A stretch of 64,000 bases of DNA from Desulfosalsimonas propionicica (lineage in GTDB: Bacteria > Desulfobacterota > Desulfobacteria > Desulfobacterales > Desulfosalsimonadaceae). How positions within the stretch are numbered: the first letter of the stretch is position 1; every line of letters starts with the position of its first letter. Location of the stretch: NCBI RefSeq assembly GCF_013761005.1, contig NZ_JACDUS010000004.1, positions 186,001-250,000 of the forward strand. Direction: 5' to 3'. Position numbers and translations under genes: made by a program. Positions 18,452 to 26,668 of this stretch are shown here, in pieces. The notes beneath the pieces are model-generated. The model was given only the letters and a program-made list of their open reading frames with translations, was not told the origin of the DNA and did no database searches.

Positions 18452-19519
18452 ATGGGCCTGAAATCAGATAAATTGGGCATGCTTCGATTTTTTCCGCTTT
18501 GGCCGCAGCTTGTGGTGCTGACCGGGGTGCTGGTGGTTCTGGCTGCTGCGGCCGCGGGCATGGGGCATGTGCAGGTGGGTTTTTTCGATGTCTTGCGCAT
18601 AACCGGGTCCGCGGTCTCCGGCATTGCCGAACTGGCCGCCGACATTGACCCCATTGCCCGGGCCGCGGTCATCGAAGTGCGTCTGCCGCGCATCCTTGTG
18701 GCCGCGCTGGTGGGCGGGGCCCTGGGGGTGTCGGGCGCGGTGTATCAGGGCATTTTGTTAAACCCCCTTGCAGATCCCTATACCCTGGGCGTTTCCGCGG
18801 GGGCGGCCTTCGGGGCCTCTGTTGCGATTCTGATCAATGTGAGCATGCTCGGGGGTTTTTCCGTGCCTTTGTTTGCCTTTGCCGGGGCCGTGGCAACGCT
18901 GATGATTGTCATGTATCTGGCCTCTTCAGCCGGGGGATATTCGTCGAGCAACCTGATCTTGTCCGGCATTATTGTAGCGGCCATCCTGTCTGCGGGCATC
19001 AGCTTTATCAAGTACATGGCAGATGAGCGGGTCTCAGTGATCATTTTCTGGCTCATGGGAAGCCTGGCCTCAAAAACCTGGGCAGATGCCGGGCTTCTGG
19101 CAGGGGTGACAGCGCTGGGCACGGGTGTGTGCCTGTTTTTTGCAAGGGATCTGAACCTGATGTCTCTTGGCACCCGCACGGCCGCATCCATGGGAACATC
19201 TGTTCAAAGACTTTCTCCGGCACTTCTGGTCTGCGTGAGTTTGATGGCCGCAATCTGCGTATCAGTTTCAGGTATTATCGGATTTGTGGGGCTTTTGGTG
19301 CCCCATCTGGTCAGAAGCATCTGCGGCCCGGACCACAGCCGGCTTATTCCGGTATCGCTGCTCATTGGTGCCATTTTGCTGCTGGCCGCAGACACGGTCA
19401 CCCGGGCCCTGCTTCCCAGCGAACTGCCCATCGGCGTGCTCACAGCGTTGATCGGCGGACCGTTTTTCTGCTGGGTGTTTCGCAGGCGGCAAATGGGGGC
19501 AATGGGCCATGGGTTTTGA
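18452..19519 (+). CDS. FecCD/BtuC-type ABC transporter permease
   Basis: 355 residues with about nine to ten TM helices. FecCD-family landmarks are RLPRILVAALVGGALGVSGAVYQ, NPLADPYTLGVSAGAAFGAS and GFVGLLVPHLVRSICGPDHSRLIP. These permeases import cobalamin, heme or ferric siderophores. Being downstream of a B12 riboswitch and cbiK suggests a corrinoid, cobalt-tetrapyrrole or related substrate (inference). It overlaps the ATPase gene by 11 nt. Confidence 0.9.
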   Translation: MGLKSDKLGMLRFFPLWPQLVVLTGVLVVLAAAAAGMGHVQVGFFDVLRITGSAVSGIAELAADIDPIARAAVIEVRLPRILVAALVGGALGVSGAVYQGILLNPLADPYTLGVSAGAAFGASVAILINVSMLGGFSVPLFAFAGAVATLMIVMYLASSAGGYSSSNLILSGIIVAAILSAGISFIKYMADERVSVIIFWLMGSLASKTWADAGLLAGVTALGTGVCLFFARDLNLMSLGTRTAASMGTSVQRLSPALLVCVSLMAAICVSVSGIIGFVGLLVPHLVRSICGPDHSRLIPVSLLIGAILLLAADTVTRALLPSELPIGVLTALIGGPFFCWVFRRRQMGAMGHGF

Positions 19520-20282
19520 TATCAGCGGAGTTTTTTATTCCTACGGCACCCGGCGCGCCATTGACGGAGTGAGCCTTTCGCTTGTACCCGGGCGCTTTTA
19601 CGCGGTGATCGGCCCCAACGGGTCGGGCAAAACAACCCTGATGGACCTGATGTGCCGGCACAAAAATCCGGATTCCGGAAATATTTTTCTAAACGGCCGG
19701 GCCCTTGTGCAGTATTCCAGCCGGGCCCTGGCCAGACAGGTGGCCCTGGTACCCCAGGAATACCGGGTGAATTTTCCATACACTGCAGAAGAGGTGGTGG
19801 CCATGGCCCGATATCCCCATCTGCCCCGGTTTTCTTCTCCCACTGCCGAAGATATGGAAGTGGTCAGCTGCGCCATGGCCGAGTGCAAAGCCGAAGACCT
19901 GGCCGACCGGTTCATGACCGAGCTTTCCGGCGGCGAAAAACAGCGGATCGTATTTGCCCGGGCCCTGGCCCAGCAAACCGCGGTGCTGCTGCTCGATGAG
20001 CCCTGCGCCAATCTCGATATCCGCCACGGCCTCGGCCTGCTGGAGTCGGCGGCCAAACGGGTGAGATCCCAAAACATCACCGTGGCCGCGGTCATGCATG
20101 ACATCAATCTTGCGCTCAGGTACGCAGATGATCTCATACTGATGAACCAGGGAAGAATTGTTTCAAACGGGCCGGTGGAAAACACTCTGGAGCGCGGGGT
20201 CTTAAAACAGATATTCGGCGTTGATGCCCGTATCCGGACAGATTCGGCCATAAACGCACCACAGGTGACCTTTGTTGGATAA
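19509..20282 (+). CDS. ABC transporter ATP-binding protein (BtuD/FecE type)
   Basis: 257 residues with Walker A GPNGSGKTT, Q-loop VALVPQEYRV, signature ELSGGEKQRIVFARALAQ, Walker B VLLLDEPCANLD and switch His in AAVMHDINLALRYAD. It powers the permease encoded just upstream. Its end overlaps the start of the binding-protein gene by about 8-11 nt. Confidence 0.93.
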   Translation: MGFDISGVFYSYGTRRAIDGVSLSLVPGRFYAVIGPNGSGKTTLMDLMCRHKNPDSGNIFLNGRALVQYSSRALARQVALVPQEYRVNFPYTAEEVVAMARYPHLPRFSSPTAEDMEVVSCAMAECKAEDLADRFMTELSGGEKQRIVFARALAQQTAVLLLDEPCANLDIRHGLGLLESAAKRVRSQNITVAAVMHDINLALRYADDLILMNQGRIVSNGPVENTLERGVLKQIFGVDARIRTDSAINAPQVTFVG

Positions 20283-21282
20283 ACGTTTACAATTTTTCAT
20301 ACTTGTTTTTGCTGCCCTGCTTTTTGCGGCAACCCCGGTACGGGCTGAAAGCCGGACCATGGCCCTTGTGGGCAAACACGCGGTGCGCGACTGCGCAGGC
20401 AGACAAATCCGGGCGGAAAAACCCTTTTCCCGCATTATTTCCCTGTACGGGGCCCACACGGAAAACCTCTTTGCCTTGGGACTGGACAAAGAAATTATCG
20501 GCGTGGGCCGGCACCCGGATTATCCGGAAAAAGCCAGGAAAAAACCCGGGTTTTCCCCCCAGGACGGCCCGGAAAAATTTCTTGCAGCCCGGCCTGATCT
20601 GGTGCTCGTGCGCCCCATGCTCGACCGGGGCTATGAACCCCTGATGAACCAATTGGAAAAATTTGACATCCGGGTGGTCTCGCTTCAGCCCGGCAATGTA
20701 GAAGAGATGAAAACCTACTGGCGCATCCTGGGACGGCTTACCGGCCAGAAGGATGCTGCAGAGAAAATGATCGCCCATTTTGACAAAGGCGTCAAACAGG
20801 CCCGACTTCTGGCCCAACAGATCCCTGAGAAAAAAAGGGTTTATTTCGAAGCCATCCACGACCGGTTCAAGACCTTTACCCCGGATTCCATGCCGGTTTT
20901 TGCCCTGGAGTGCGCCGGGGGTATCAATGCCGCAGACGATGTCAGCCGGGTACGCAACACCAATATCGCAGAATTCGGCAGGGAACGGATCATGGCAAGA
21001 GGCGGGCAGATCGACGTGTACCTGGCCCAGAACGGGCCCATGAACAACGTTGATGTCAAAGACATTGAAAACGAGCCAGGCTACAAGGTAATCAAGGCGG
21101 TCAAACAAGGCGAAATTTATATCGTGGACGAACAGATCGTGGCCCGCCCCACCCTGCGGCTGCTCAAAGGCATATGGACAATCGGGGAGATCCTGTATCC
21201 GGGGGTTTATACGAAAGAGACGGTTGGCGAGATACTCGGGGCAGAGGTCAGAAGGCAGAGGTCAGTAGACAGTGGTCAGTAA
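20275..21282 (+). CDS. ABC transporter substrate-binding protein (BtuF/TroA-like)
   Basis: About 335 residues starting at TTG. Of two adjacent TTG codons (20272, 20275) the second is better spaced from AGGTGA. A signal peptide (FFILVFAALLFAATPVRAES) leads into a class III periplasmic binding fold: ISLYGAHTENLFALGLDKEIIGVG, ARPDLVLVRP and KQGEIYIVDEQIVARPTLRLL. It delivers substrate to the permease upstream. The last residues (RRQRSVDSGQ) are encoded by a low-complexity CAGAGGTCAGT repeat that runs into the intergenic region, so the C-terminus may have been replaced. Confidence 0.88.
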   Translation: MDKRLQFFILVFAALLFAATPVRAESRTMALVGKHAVRDCAGRQIRAEKPFSRIISLYGAHTENLFALGLDKEIIGVGRHPDYPEKARKKPGFSPQDGPEKFLAARPDLVLVRPMLDRGYEPLMNQLEKFDIRVVSLQPGNVEEMKTYWRILGRLTGQKDAAEKMIAHFDKGVKQARLLAQQIPEKKRVYFEAIHDRFKTFTPDSMPVFALECAGGINAADDVSRVRNTNIAEFGRERIMARGGQIDVYLAQNGPMNNVDVKDIENEPGYKVIKAVKQGEIYIVDEQIVARPTLRLLKGIWTIGEILYPGVYTKETVGEILGAEVRRQRSVDSGQ

Positions 21283-21303
21283 GTTTTAGGTTTCAGTTAT
21301 CAG
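21238..21303 (+). repeat. Degenerate GGTCAGT repeat tract
   Basis: Tandem degenerate units (GAGGTCAGAAGGCAGAGGTC, AGTAGACAGTGGTCAGTAAG, TTTCAGTTATCAGTTACC) start inside the 3' end of the binding-protein gene and extend about 20 nt beyond its stop. Confidence 0.6.
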
Positions 21304-21399
21304 TTACCAATGGGCACCGGTAAATTAGGCTTTTTGAGCGGTTTGGGGATTGGAAGCAGTTTTTCTTGTGTTGTTCCGGTTCTGACGGGGGTCGGGCAA

Positions 21400-21582
21400 G
21401 GGGCGGCGGGGTGGTTTGTCAAGCTGCATTGAGCGTTTTCGCCAAAAGATCCGGCCGGGGCCGGAGCCATTGGAATTTCAAACTGTCTGAGGGCGGCAGC
21501 CCGAGTTTTTGAAATTCCGGCGGAGGCACCGGCCGGATCGGCGAAAACGGTCAGCAGCGAACAAACCGCCCCGCTGCCCCGC
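21400..21582 (+). repeat. Nested-hairpin intergenic element, copy 2
   Basis: The architecture matches 8581-8781 but the arms differ. The outer arms are GGGGCGGCGGGGTGGTTTGT with complement ending ACAAACCGCCCCGCTGCCCC. The middle arms are GTTTTCGCC...GATCCGGCCGG and complement. The inner hairpin is GGAATTTCAAA...TTTGAAATTCC. The conserved blocks GCATTGAGCG and CGGTCAGCAGCGA are kept. It occupies most of the 457-nt gap before cbiA; the rest holds the GGTCAGT tract and no gene. Confidence 0.8.
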
Positions 21583-21739
21583 ACAACAACGTGGCAAGCA
21601 TGTTTTTTTTGCAGAGCGGGCGGTTACTTGACAGCCCCGCAAAGCTTTTACACGGCTTGAAGCCTGTCAGGAAGGAAGCCCGGGAAAAAACGATAATGGC
21701 AATATTTTTTCAAGCTACTTACATGTACGGAAAAACCGG

Positions 21740-23149
21740 ATGGATGCAAAAAAAATCAAAGGTATAGTGGTGGCTGCGCCGGCTAGCGGCAGCGGCAAGA
21801 CCACCATCACCCTGGGCCTGCTGGCCGCCCTGACAAGAAAGGGCATTGATACGGCGGCCTTCAAGATCGGCCCGGACTTCATTGACCCGGGCCTGCACGG
21901 GGAGATCACCGGACAACCCGGGCGCAACCTGGACGGCTGGATGCTGGATCATGATACCAACATAGACATCTTTGCCCGGGGGGCGGAGGGTTCAGACATG
22001 GCCGTGGTTGAAGGGGTCATGGGATTGTATGACGGTTTTTCCGGGGCATCCGAGGCCGGATCCACCGCCCAGATGTCCAAATGGCTGGACCTGCCGGTGC
22101 TTTTGGTGGTGGATGCCGGCCGGATGGCCAGAAGCTTTGCCGCCCTGGTCAAGGGCTTTGCGGCATTTGATCCAAAAGTGCGCTTTTGCGGAGTTGTGGC
22201 CAACAACGCCGGCAGCCCGGCACACATCCGGTATCTGGAAGAGGCCATGGCTGATGTCCCTGAAATTGCCCTTCTGGGAGCGATTCCAAAGGATGCCGCC
22301 GCCGGTATCCCGGAGCGGCACCTGGGGCTTTTTACCGCAGAAGACAAGGTGGTCTGCCAGCAAAAAACCCATGCCCTGGCCAATCTGGTCTCAAATCACA
22401 TAGATCTCGACGGATTGATCAGCGGACTTGATGCAATCGCCCTAAAACAGACTGCTGACCGGCTCCGGCCTGAACCTGCCGTGCGGGTGGCCGTGGCAAG
22501 GGATTCGGCCTTTTGCTTTTATTACCAAGACAACCTGGACGTGCTCGAAGAACACGGCTGCGAAATCGTATTTTTCTCTCCTGTCAATGATGCTGACCTG
22601 CCGGAAAACATCCACGGCATCTATCTCGGCGGGGGATACCCGGAATTGTACGCCAAAGCCCTGTCTGAAAATGTGTCCATGCGCCATGCCCTTCTGGCTG
22701 CGGCCCGGGCAAACATGCCGGTATACGCTGAATGCGGAGGCTTTATGTATTTGTGCAAAAGCCTGGAAGACCAAAACGGCGGGGTTTTTGAAATGGCCGG
22801 GGTATTTGCATTTCAGACAGTCATGGCAAAACAGCTCTGCGCCCTTGGCTACCGGCAGATCCGGTTTCTGGAAAATACTCCCCTGGGCCCTTCAGGCACG
22901 GTTGTGCGCGGCCATGAGTTCCATTACTCTTTTATCCGGAATCCAAAGTCGGAGCAAGCAGGCCGGGACGTCTATGAAACCGCTGATCGGGCGGGCAAGA
23001 CCCGCACCGCACCGGGCTGGCTGGCCAACCAGTGCCTGGGCAGTTACGTGCACCTGCATTTCCGGAGCCAACCCCAAACCGGCCGCAACTTTGCAACCGC
23101 ATGTGCAGCATTTCAAAACAAAAGGAAAAATATTCATGAAACCCCATGA
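21740..23149 (+). CDS. cbiA: Cobyrinate a,c-diamide synthase
   Basis: Amidates cobyrinate side chains a and c using Gln and ATP. 469 residues with P-loop APASGSGKTTITLGL and DGWMLD, DLPVLLVVDAGRM in the synthetase half. A class I glutamine amidotransferase half follows, with the nucleophile Cys in MPVYAECGGFMYLC and a C-terminal GSYVHLHF His. The start lacks a strong ribosome-binding site. It opens the second block of the cobalamin locus and overlaps cbiC by 14 nt. Confidence 0.95.
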   Translation: MDAKKIKGIVVAAPASGSGKTTITLGLLAALTRKGIDTAAFKIGPDFIDPGLHGEITGQPGRNLDGWMLDHDTNIDIFARGAEGSDMAVVEGVMGLYDGFSGASEAGSTAQMSKWLDLPVLLVVDAGRMARSFAALVKGFAAFDPKVRFCGVVANNAGSPAHIRYLEEAMADVPEIALLGAIPKDAAAGIPERHLGLFTAEDKVVCQQKTHALANLVSNHIDLDGLISGLDAIALKQTADRLRPEPAVRVAVARDSAFCFYYQDNLDVLEEHGCEIVFFSPVNDADLPENIHGIYLGGGYPELYAKALSENVSMRHALLAAARANMPVYAECGGFMYLCKSLEDQNGGVFEMAGVFAFQTVMAKQLCALGYRQIRFLENTPLGPSGTVVRGHEFHYSFIRNPKSEQAGRDVYETADRAGKTRTAPGWLANQCLGSYVHLHFRSQPQTGRNFATACAAFQNKRKNIHETP

Positions 23150-23756
23150 AATTGAAGAATTAAGCTTTTCCATCATCGAACAGGAAGCCGCGCCCCACGG
23201 GTTTGAACCCTCGCAATGGCGGATTGTCTCGCGCATGATCCACACCAGCGCGGATTTTGAATACCTGCAGAGTGTGCGCTTCCACCCCGAGGCCATATCC
23301 GCCGGAATCCGGGCCATACAAAACGGGCAGACCATTTTCACGGACACCAACATGGCCAAAGCCGGCATCCGCAAAACCGATGCAGCCAAATTCGGCTGCC
23401 GGGTGGAGTGCTTAATGGAGGCCCCGGAGGTGAAAAAACAGGCCGACGCAAATGGCAGCACCCGGGCTGCCGCAGCAGTGGATGCGGCAGCAAATCAGGT
23501 CAAAGACGGCATTTTCGTGGTGGGAAACGCGCCCACGGCCCTTATGCGCATTATTGAACAAATTAAGGCCGGCCGCACTGCACCTGCCCTGGTGGTGGGC
23601 CTGCCGGTGGGGTTTGTCAACGCGGCTGAATCCAAACAGATGCTGAACCGGGCGGATGTTCCTCATATCACCAATGTCGGCAGAAAAGGCGGGTCAGCCG
23701 TGGCTGCGGCTGTGATCAACGCCCTGCTGAAACTGACGGCTGAAAAAGGAGAGTAA
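23136..23756 (+). CDS. cbiC: Cobalt-precorrin-8 methylmutase
   Basis: Moves the C11 methyl group to C12, giving cobyrinate. 206 residues from the ATG with AAGGA upstream. The conserved catalytic His is in VSRMIHTSADFEY. Other landmarks are GQTIFTDTNMAKAGI, VVGNAPTALM and GLPVGFVNAAESK. It overlaps cbiA (14 nt) and the cbiL start (1 nt), so the three are coupled. Confidence 0.96.
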   Translation: MKPHEIEELSFSIIEQEAAPHGFEPSQWRIVSRMIHTSADFEYLQSVRFHPEAISAGIRAIQNGQTIFTDTNMAKAGIRKTDAAKFGCRVECLMEAPEVKKQADANGSTRAAAAVDAAANQVKDGIFVVGNAPTALMRIIEQIKAGRTAPALVVGLPVGFVNAAESKQMLNRADVPHITNVGRKGGSAVAAAVINALLKLTAEKGE

Positions 23757-24484
23757 TGATGGAAAACTCATACGGAACACTTTACGGCATCGGTGTGGGC
23801 CCGGGAGACCCTGAGCTGATCACCCTCAAGGCGATCCGGATCCTGGCACAGGTGGAAGTGGTCTACACGGCCAGTTCCACCAAAAACGATTACAGCCTGG
23901 CGGTTTCCATTGCCCGGCCCCATATCCCGGACAGCGCGGAAATCCAAAACCTGGGTTTTCCCATGAGCAAGGACAAAGAGATATTGAAACAAGCCTGGGA
24001 GAAAAACGCGCAAATCGTGGCCGACACCCTGGAACAGGGGAAAAATGCCGCTTTTCTCACCCTTGGCGACTGCCTGACCTATTCCACCTACTCTTACCTG
24101 GCCAGGCATCTCCAGCGGATCGCACCTGATACACCAACGGTTGCAATACCGGGCATAACATCCTATCATGCCGCAGCCGCCCGCCTGCAGCGGCCTCTGG
24201 CTGAAGGAGAGCAGTCCCTGCTGATCGTATCGGGCTGTCACGGCGGGGACAAGCTGCGGCAAATGGGTAATTATGCAGACAACGTGATTTTTTTAAAGGC
24301 ATACAAAAATGCCGCAGACATCACCCGTGCCATTGATGAGCGGGGATGGCGGGAAAACTCGGTAGGCATTGTTTCCTGCAGCCTGCCCGAAGAGCGGGTC
24401 ATCGAAAATATCAACGAGTTTGAAACCGCGCGCCCGGACTACTGGACCCTGATTTTCTCCGGGAAAAAAAACGGACATGAATAA
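23756..24484 (+). CDS. cbiL: Cobalt-factor II / precorrin-2 C20-methyltransferase
   Basis: SAM-dependent methyltransferase of the tetrapyrrole methylase family, 242 residues. It has the N-terminal LYGIGVGPGDPELITLKA loop, LTLGDCLTYSTYSYL and AIPGITSYHAAAARL, which identify the C20 enzyme (CobI/CbiL). An ATG at 23759 is equally possible. The next gene overlaps its end by 8 nt. Confidence 0.95.
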   Translation: MMENSYGTLYGIGVGPGDPELITLKAIRILAQVEVVYTASSTKNDYSLAVSIARPHIPDSAEIQNLGFPMSKDKEILKQAWEKNAQIVADTLEQGKNAAFLTLGDCLTYSTYSYLARHLQRIAPDTPTVAIPGITSYHAAAARLQRPLAEGEQSLLIVSGCHGGDKLRQMGNYADNVIFLKAYKNAADITRAIDERGWRENSVGIVSCSLPEERVIENINEFETARPDYWTLIFSGKKNGHE

Positions 24485-25526
24485 AAAGGCAGCACAGCCC
24501 AAATACCGTCGGCTTTTGATATCCCTGGGGATATCAGCGACCATGGCAGCCGCCGGCATGATCACAATCGAGGCCATCACCCCGGCCGTTGCCGCAGACA
24601 AGCTGGCAATTCCCCTGGCCCGGCTCTGTATGTTTATCGGCATGGGCCTGGCCGTGGCCCAGGTGATTGAATCCAGGGGCTGGACCCGGCGGCTGGGTGC
24701 GGTGGCAGCACCCCTGTTTTCCTATGCCCACCTGGGCACGCGCTGCAGTGCGGCTTTTTCCACGGCCTTTTTTTCAGGGGTGGCGGCCAATTCCATGCTG
24801 GTGGATTTCTACAATGACAACAAAATCACCCGGCAGCAGATGTTTCTCACCAATTTTATCAACCAGCTGCCGGCCTATTTCCTGCATCTGCCCACGACCT
24901 TTTTCATCGTAGTACCCCTGACAAAAACCGCCGGTTTAATCTATTTCGCACTGACCCTGGCCGCAACCCTTTTGCGCACAATGGTTTTTGTGATCTGGGG
25001 CCGGCTCTTTGTTGCCCCGACAGCCGGAAATGATGAGCAGGCAGGTGAATTCCGGCAGACCGAAGCGGAACAGAAAGGGGCCTGGGCGGTATTGAAAAAA
25101 CGACTGCCCGGACGTTTTGCCGCAATTCTCACATACGTGGTGCCCATTTACACAGCCGTGTATTTTGCAGCCGGCCTGGGGACATTTGAAGTTCTTCGCA
25201 CCTGGATGACCCGGGCCGTGACCCTCCAGGCCCTGCCCGTGGAGGCCTTTTCCGTGGTGATCTTAAGCTTTGTGGCGGAATTCACCTCCGGATTTGCTGC
25301 AGCCGGCGCCCTGCTTGACCAGGGGGTGATCAGTGTCAAGCAGACCGTGATCGCCCTGATTGCCGGAAACATCATTGCATTTCCGGTCCGGGCACTTCGC
25401 CATCAACTGCCGCGCTACATGGGCATTTTCCAGCCCAAAACCGGGGCCCAGCTGCTGCTGCTGGGCCAGTTTTTCCGGGTGGCAAGCCTGGTGGCGGTCA
25501 CCGCAATTTATTATGTTTTGGGGTAA
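24477..25526 (+). CDS. Membrane protein with nucleoside-recognition (Gate) domain
   Basis: 349 residues with about eight hydrophobic helices. There are two Gate-like segments: GTRCSAAFSTAFFSGVAANS near residue 90, and AEFTSGFAAAGALLDQGVIS with GNIIAFPVRALRHQLP near the end. Gate-domain proteins occur in transporters such as FeoB and nucleoside carriers and in spore-maturation proteins. No function is known for this type. It lies inside the cbi operon with overlaps, between cbiL and cbiD, so a role in cobalt, corrinoid or intermediate transport is a reasonable inference but unproven. Confidence 0.75.
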   Translation: MNKKAAQPKYRRLLISLGISATMAAAGMITIEAITPAVAADKLAIPLARLCMFIGMGLAVAQVIESRGWTRRLGAVAAPLFSYAHLGTRCSAAFSTAFFSGVAANSMLVDFYNDNKITRQQMFLTNFINQLPAYFLHLPTTFFIVVPLTKTAGLIYFALTLAATLLRTMVFVIWGRLFVAPTAGNDEQAGEFRQTEAEQKGAWAVLKKRLPGRFAAILTYVVPIYTAVYFAAGLGTFEVLRTWMTRAVTLQALPVEAFSVVILSFVAEFTSGFAAAGALLDQGVISVKQTVIALIAGNIIAFPVRALRHQLPRYMGIFQPKTGAQLLLLGQFFRVASLVAVTAIYYVLG

Positions 25527-25558
25527 AAGCCGTTTCAGACTGCAAGCTGCGAGGTCAA

Positions 25559-26668
25559 GTGACAGGCAAAAAATCCAGACGCAAACTCAAAGCCGGTTTT
25601 ACCACCGGAACCGCTGCTGCGGCAGCGGCAAAGGCGGCTGTGCTGGCGCTGATAGACAAACACCCACCCGCTGAAGTCAGGGTAGCCCTTCTGACCGGGG
25701 ATTTCATCAAAATTGCCGTGCACGGGTGCACCGTGGAAAATGCCGCCACTGCCTCGGCCACGGTGATCAAGGATGCCGGCGATGACCCGGATGCCACGCA
25801 CAGGGCTGAAATCGGGGCCCGGGTCACGCTTTTGGAGCCCGGAGAAGAACTTGTGATCACCGGCGGCCCGGGCGTTGGCCGCATTACCCGGCCGGGGCTG
25901 GAAAAGGCCCCGGGCAGCCCGGCCATCAATCCCGGGCCGGAAAAAATGATCCGGCAATCAGTCAAACAGGTTTTCGATGATTTCGCAGATGCGCGCGGGG
26001 CTGAGATTGAGATCTTTGTCCCGGAGGGAGAGAAAATCGCCAAACACACATTAAACGCCCGGCTCGGAATTATCGGCGGCATCTCCATTCTCGGCACCAC
26101 CGGGGTGGTCAAACCCATGAGCCATGAAGCCTATATTGCCACCATTTCCTCTGGCATGTCCGTGGCAAGGGCCGCAGGAAGCGATCTTGTGGTGTGCACC
26201 ACCGGCCGCAGAAGCGAGCGCTACGCACAGGCCCTGTTTTCCGATCTGCCGGAGCCGGCCTTTGTCCAGATCGGGGATTATTTTGAAAAATCCATGCAAA
26301 TGGCCGGCGATTACGGTTTTACCCGGGCGGTGCTGGCCGTGTTTTTCGGCAAGGCCGTGAAAATAGCCCAGGGAGCGGCCCATACCCACGCGGCCAAATC
26401 CCGCATGGGACTGGAAACCCTGGCTGGATGGGTGCAAAAGCAATGCCCGCACAAAGCAGTGGCCCGGCAGGTGGCAAGTGCCAACACCGCCAGGGAGGCA
26501 TTTTTCATGCTCCGGGAGCACTGCCCGCAAATATTTGCAGACACAGCCGTGCGCATGATTGCATCGGCTGACGGGTTTGCCGGCGGCCGTTTACAGATCC
26601 GTGCCATTATATTTGATTATGACGGCGGTGTGTGCGCAGACCACACAGAGACGAAAGGGGCATCATGA
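25559..26668 (+). CDS. cbiD: Cobalt-precorrin-5B C1-methyltransferase
   Basis: 369 residues from GTG with GAGG just upstream. The hallmark KAGFTTGTAAAAAAKAAVLAL is followed by GDDPDATH, GGPGVGRITRPGL, LGIIGGISILGTTGVVKPMS and VCTTGRRSE. CbiD methylates C1 in the anaerobic pathway. Its stop overlaps the cbiET start (ATGA). Confidence 0.95.
   Translation: MTGKKSRRKLKAGFTTGTAAAAAAKAAVLALIDKHPPAEVRVALLTGDFIKIAVHGCTVENAATASATVIKDAGDDPDATHRAEIGARVTLLEPGEELVITGGPGVGRITRPGLEKAPGSPAINPGPEKMIRQSVKQVFDDFADARGAEIEIFVPEGEKIAKHTLNARLGIIGGISILGTTGVVKPMSHEAYIATISSGMSVARAAGSDLVVCTTGRRSERYAQALFSDLPEPAFVQIGDYFEKSMQMAGDYGFTRAVLAVFFGKAVKIAQGAAHTHAAKSRMGLETLAGWVQKQCPHKAVARQVASANTAREAFFMLREHCPQIFADTAVRMIASADGFAGGRLQIRAIIFDYDGGVCADHTETKGAS

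Noticed and set aside
22587-23135. Long N-terminal extension of cbiC over the cbiA gene
   Set aside because: It is the shadow of cbiA; the ATG at 23136 has AAGGA and begins exactly at the family start.
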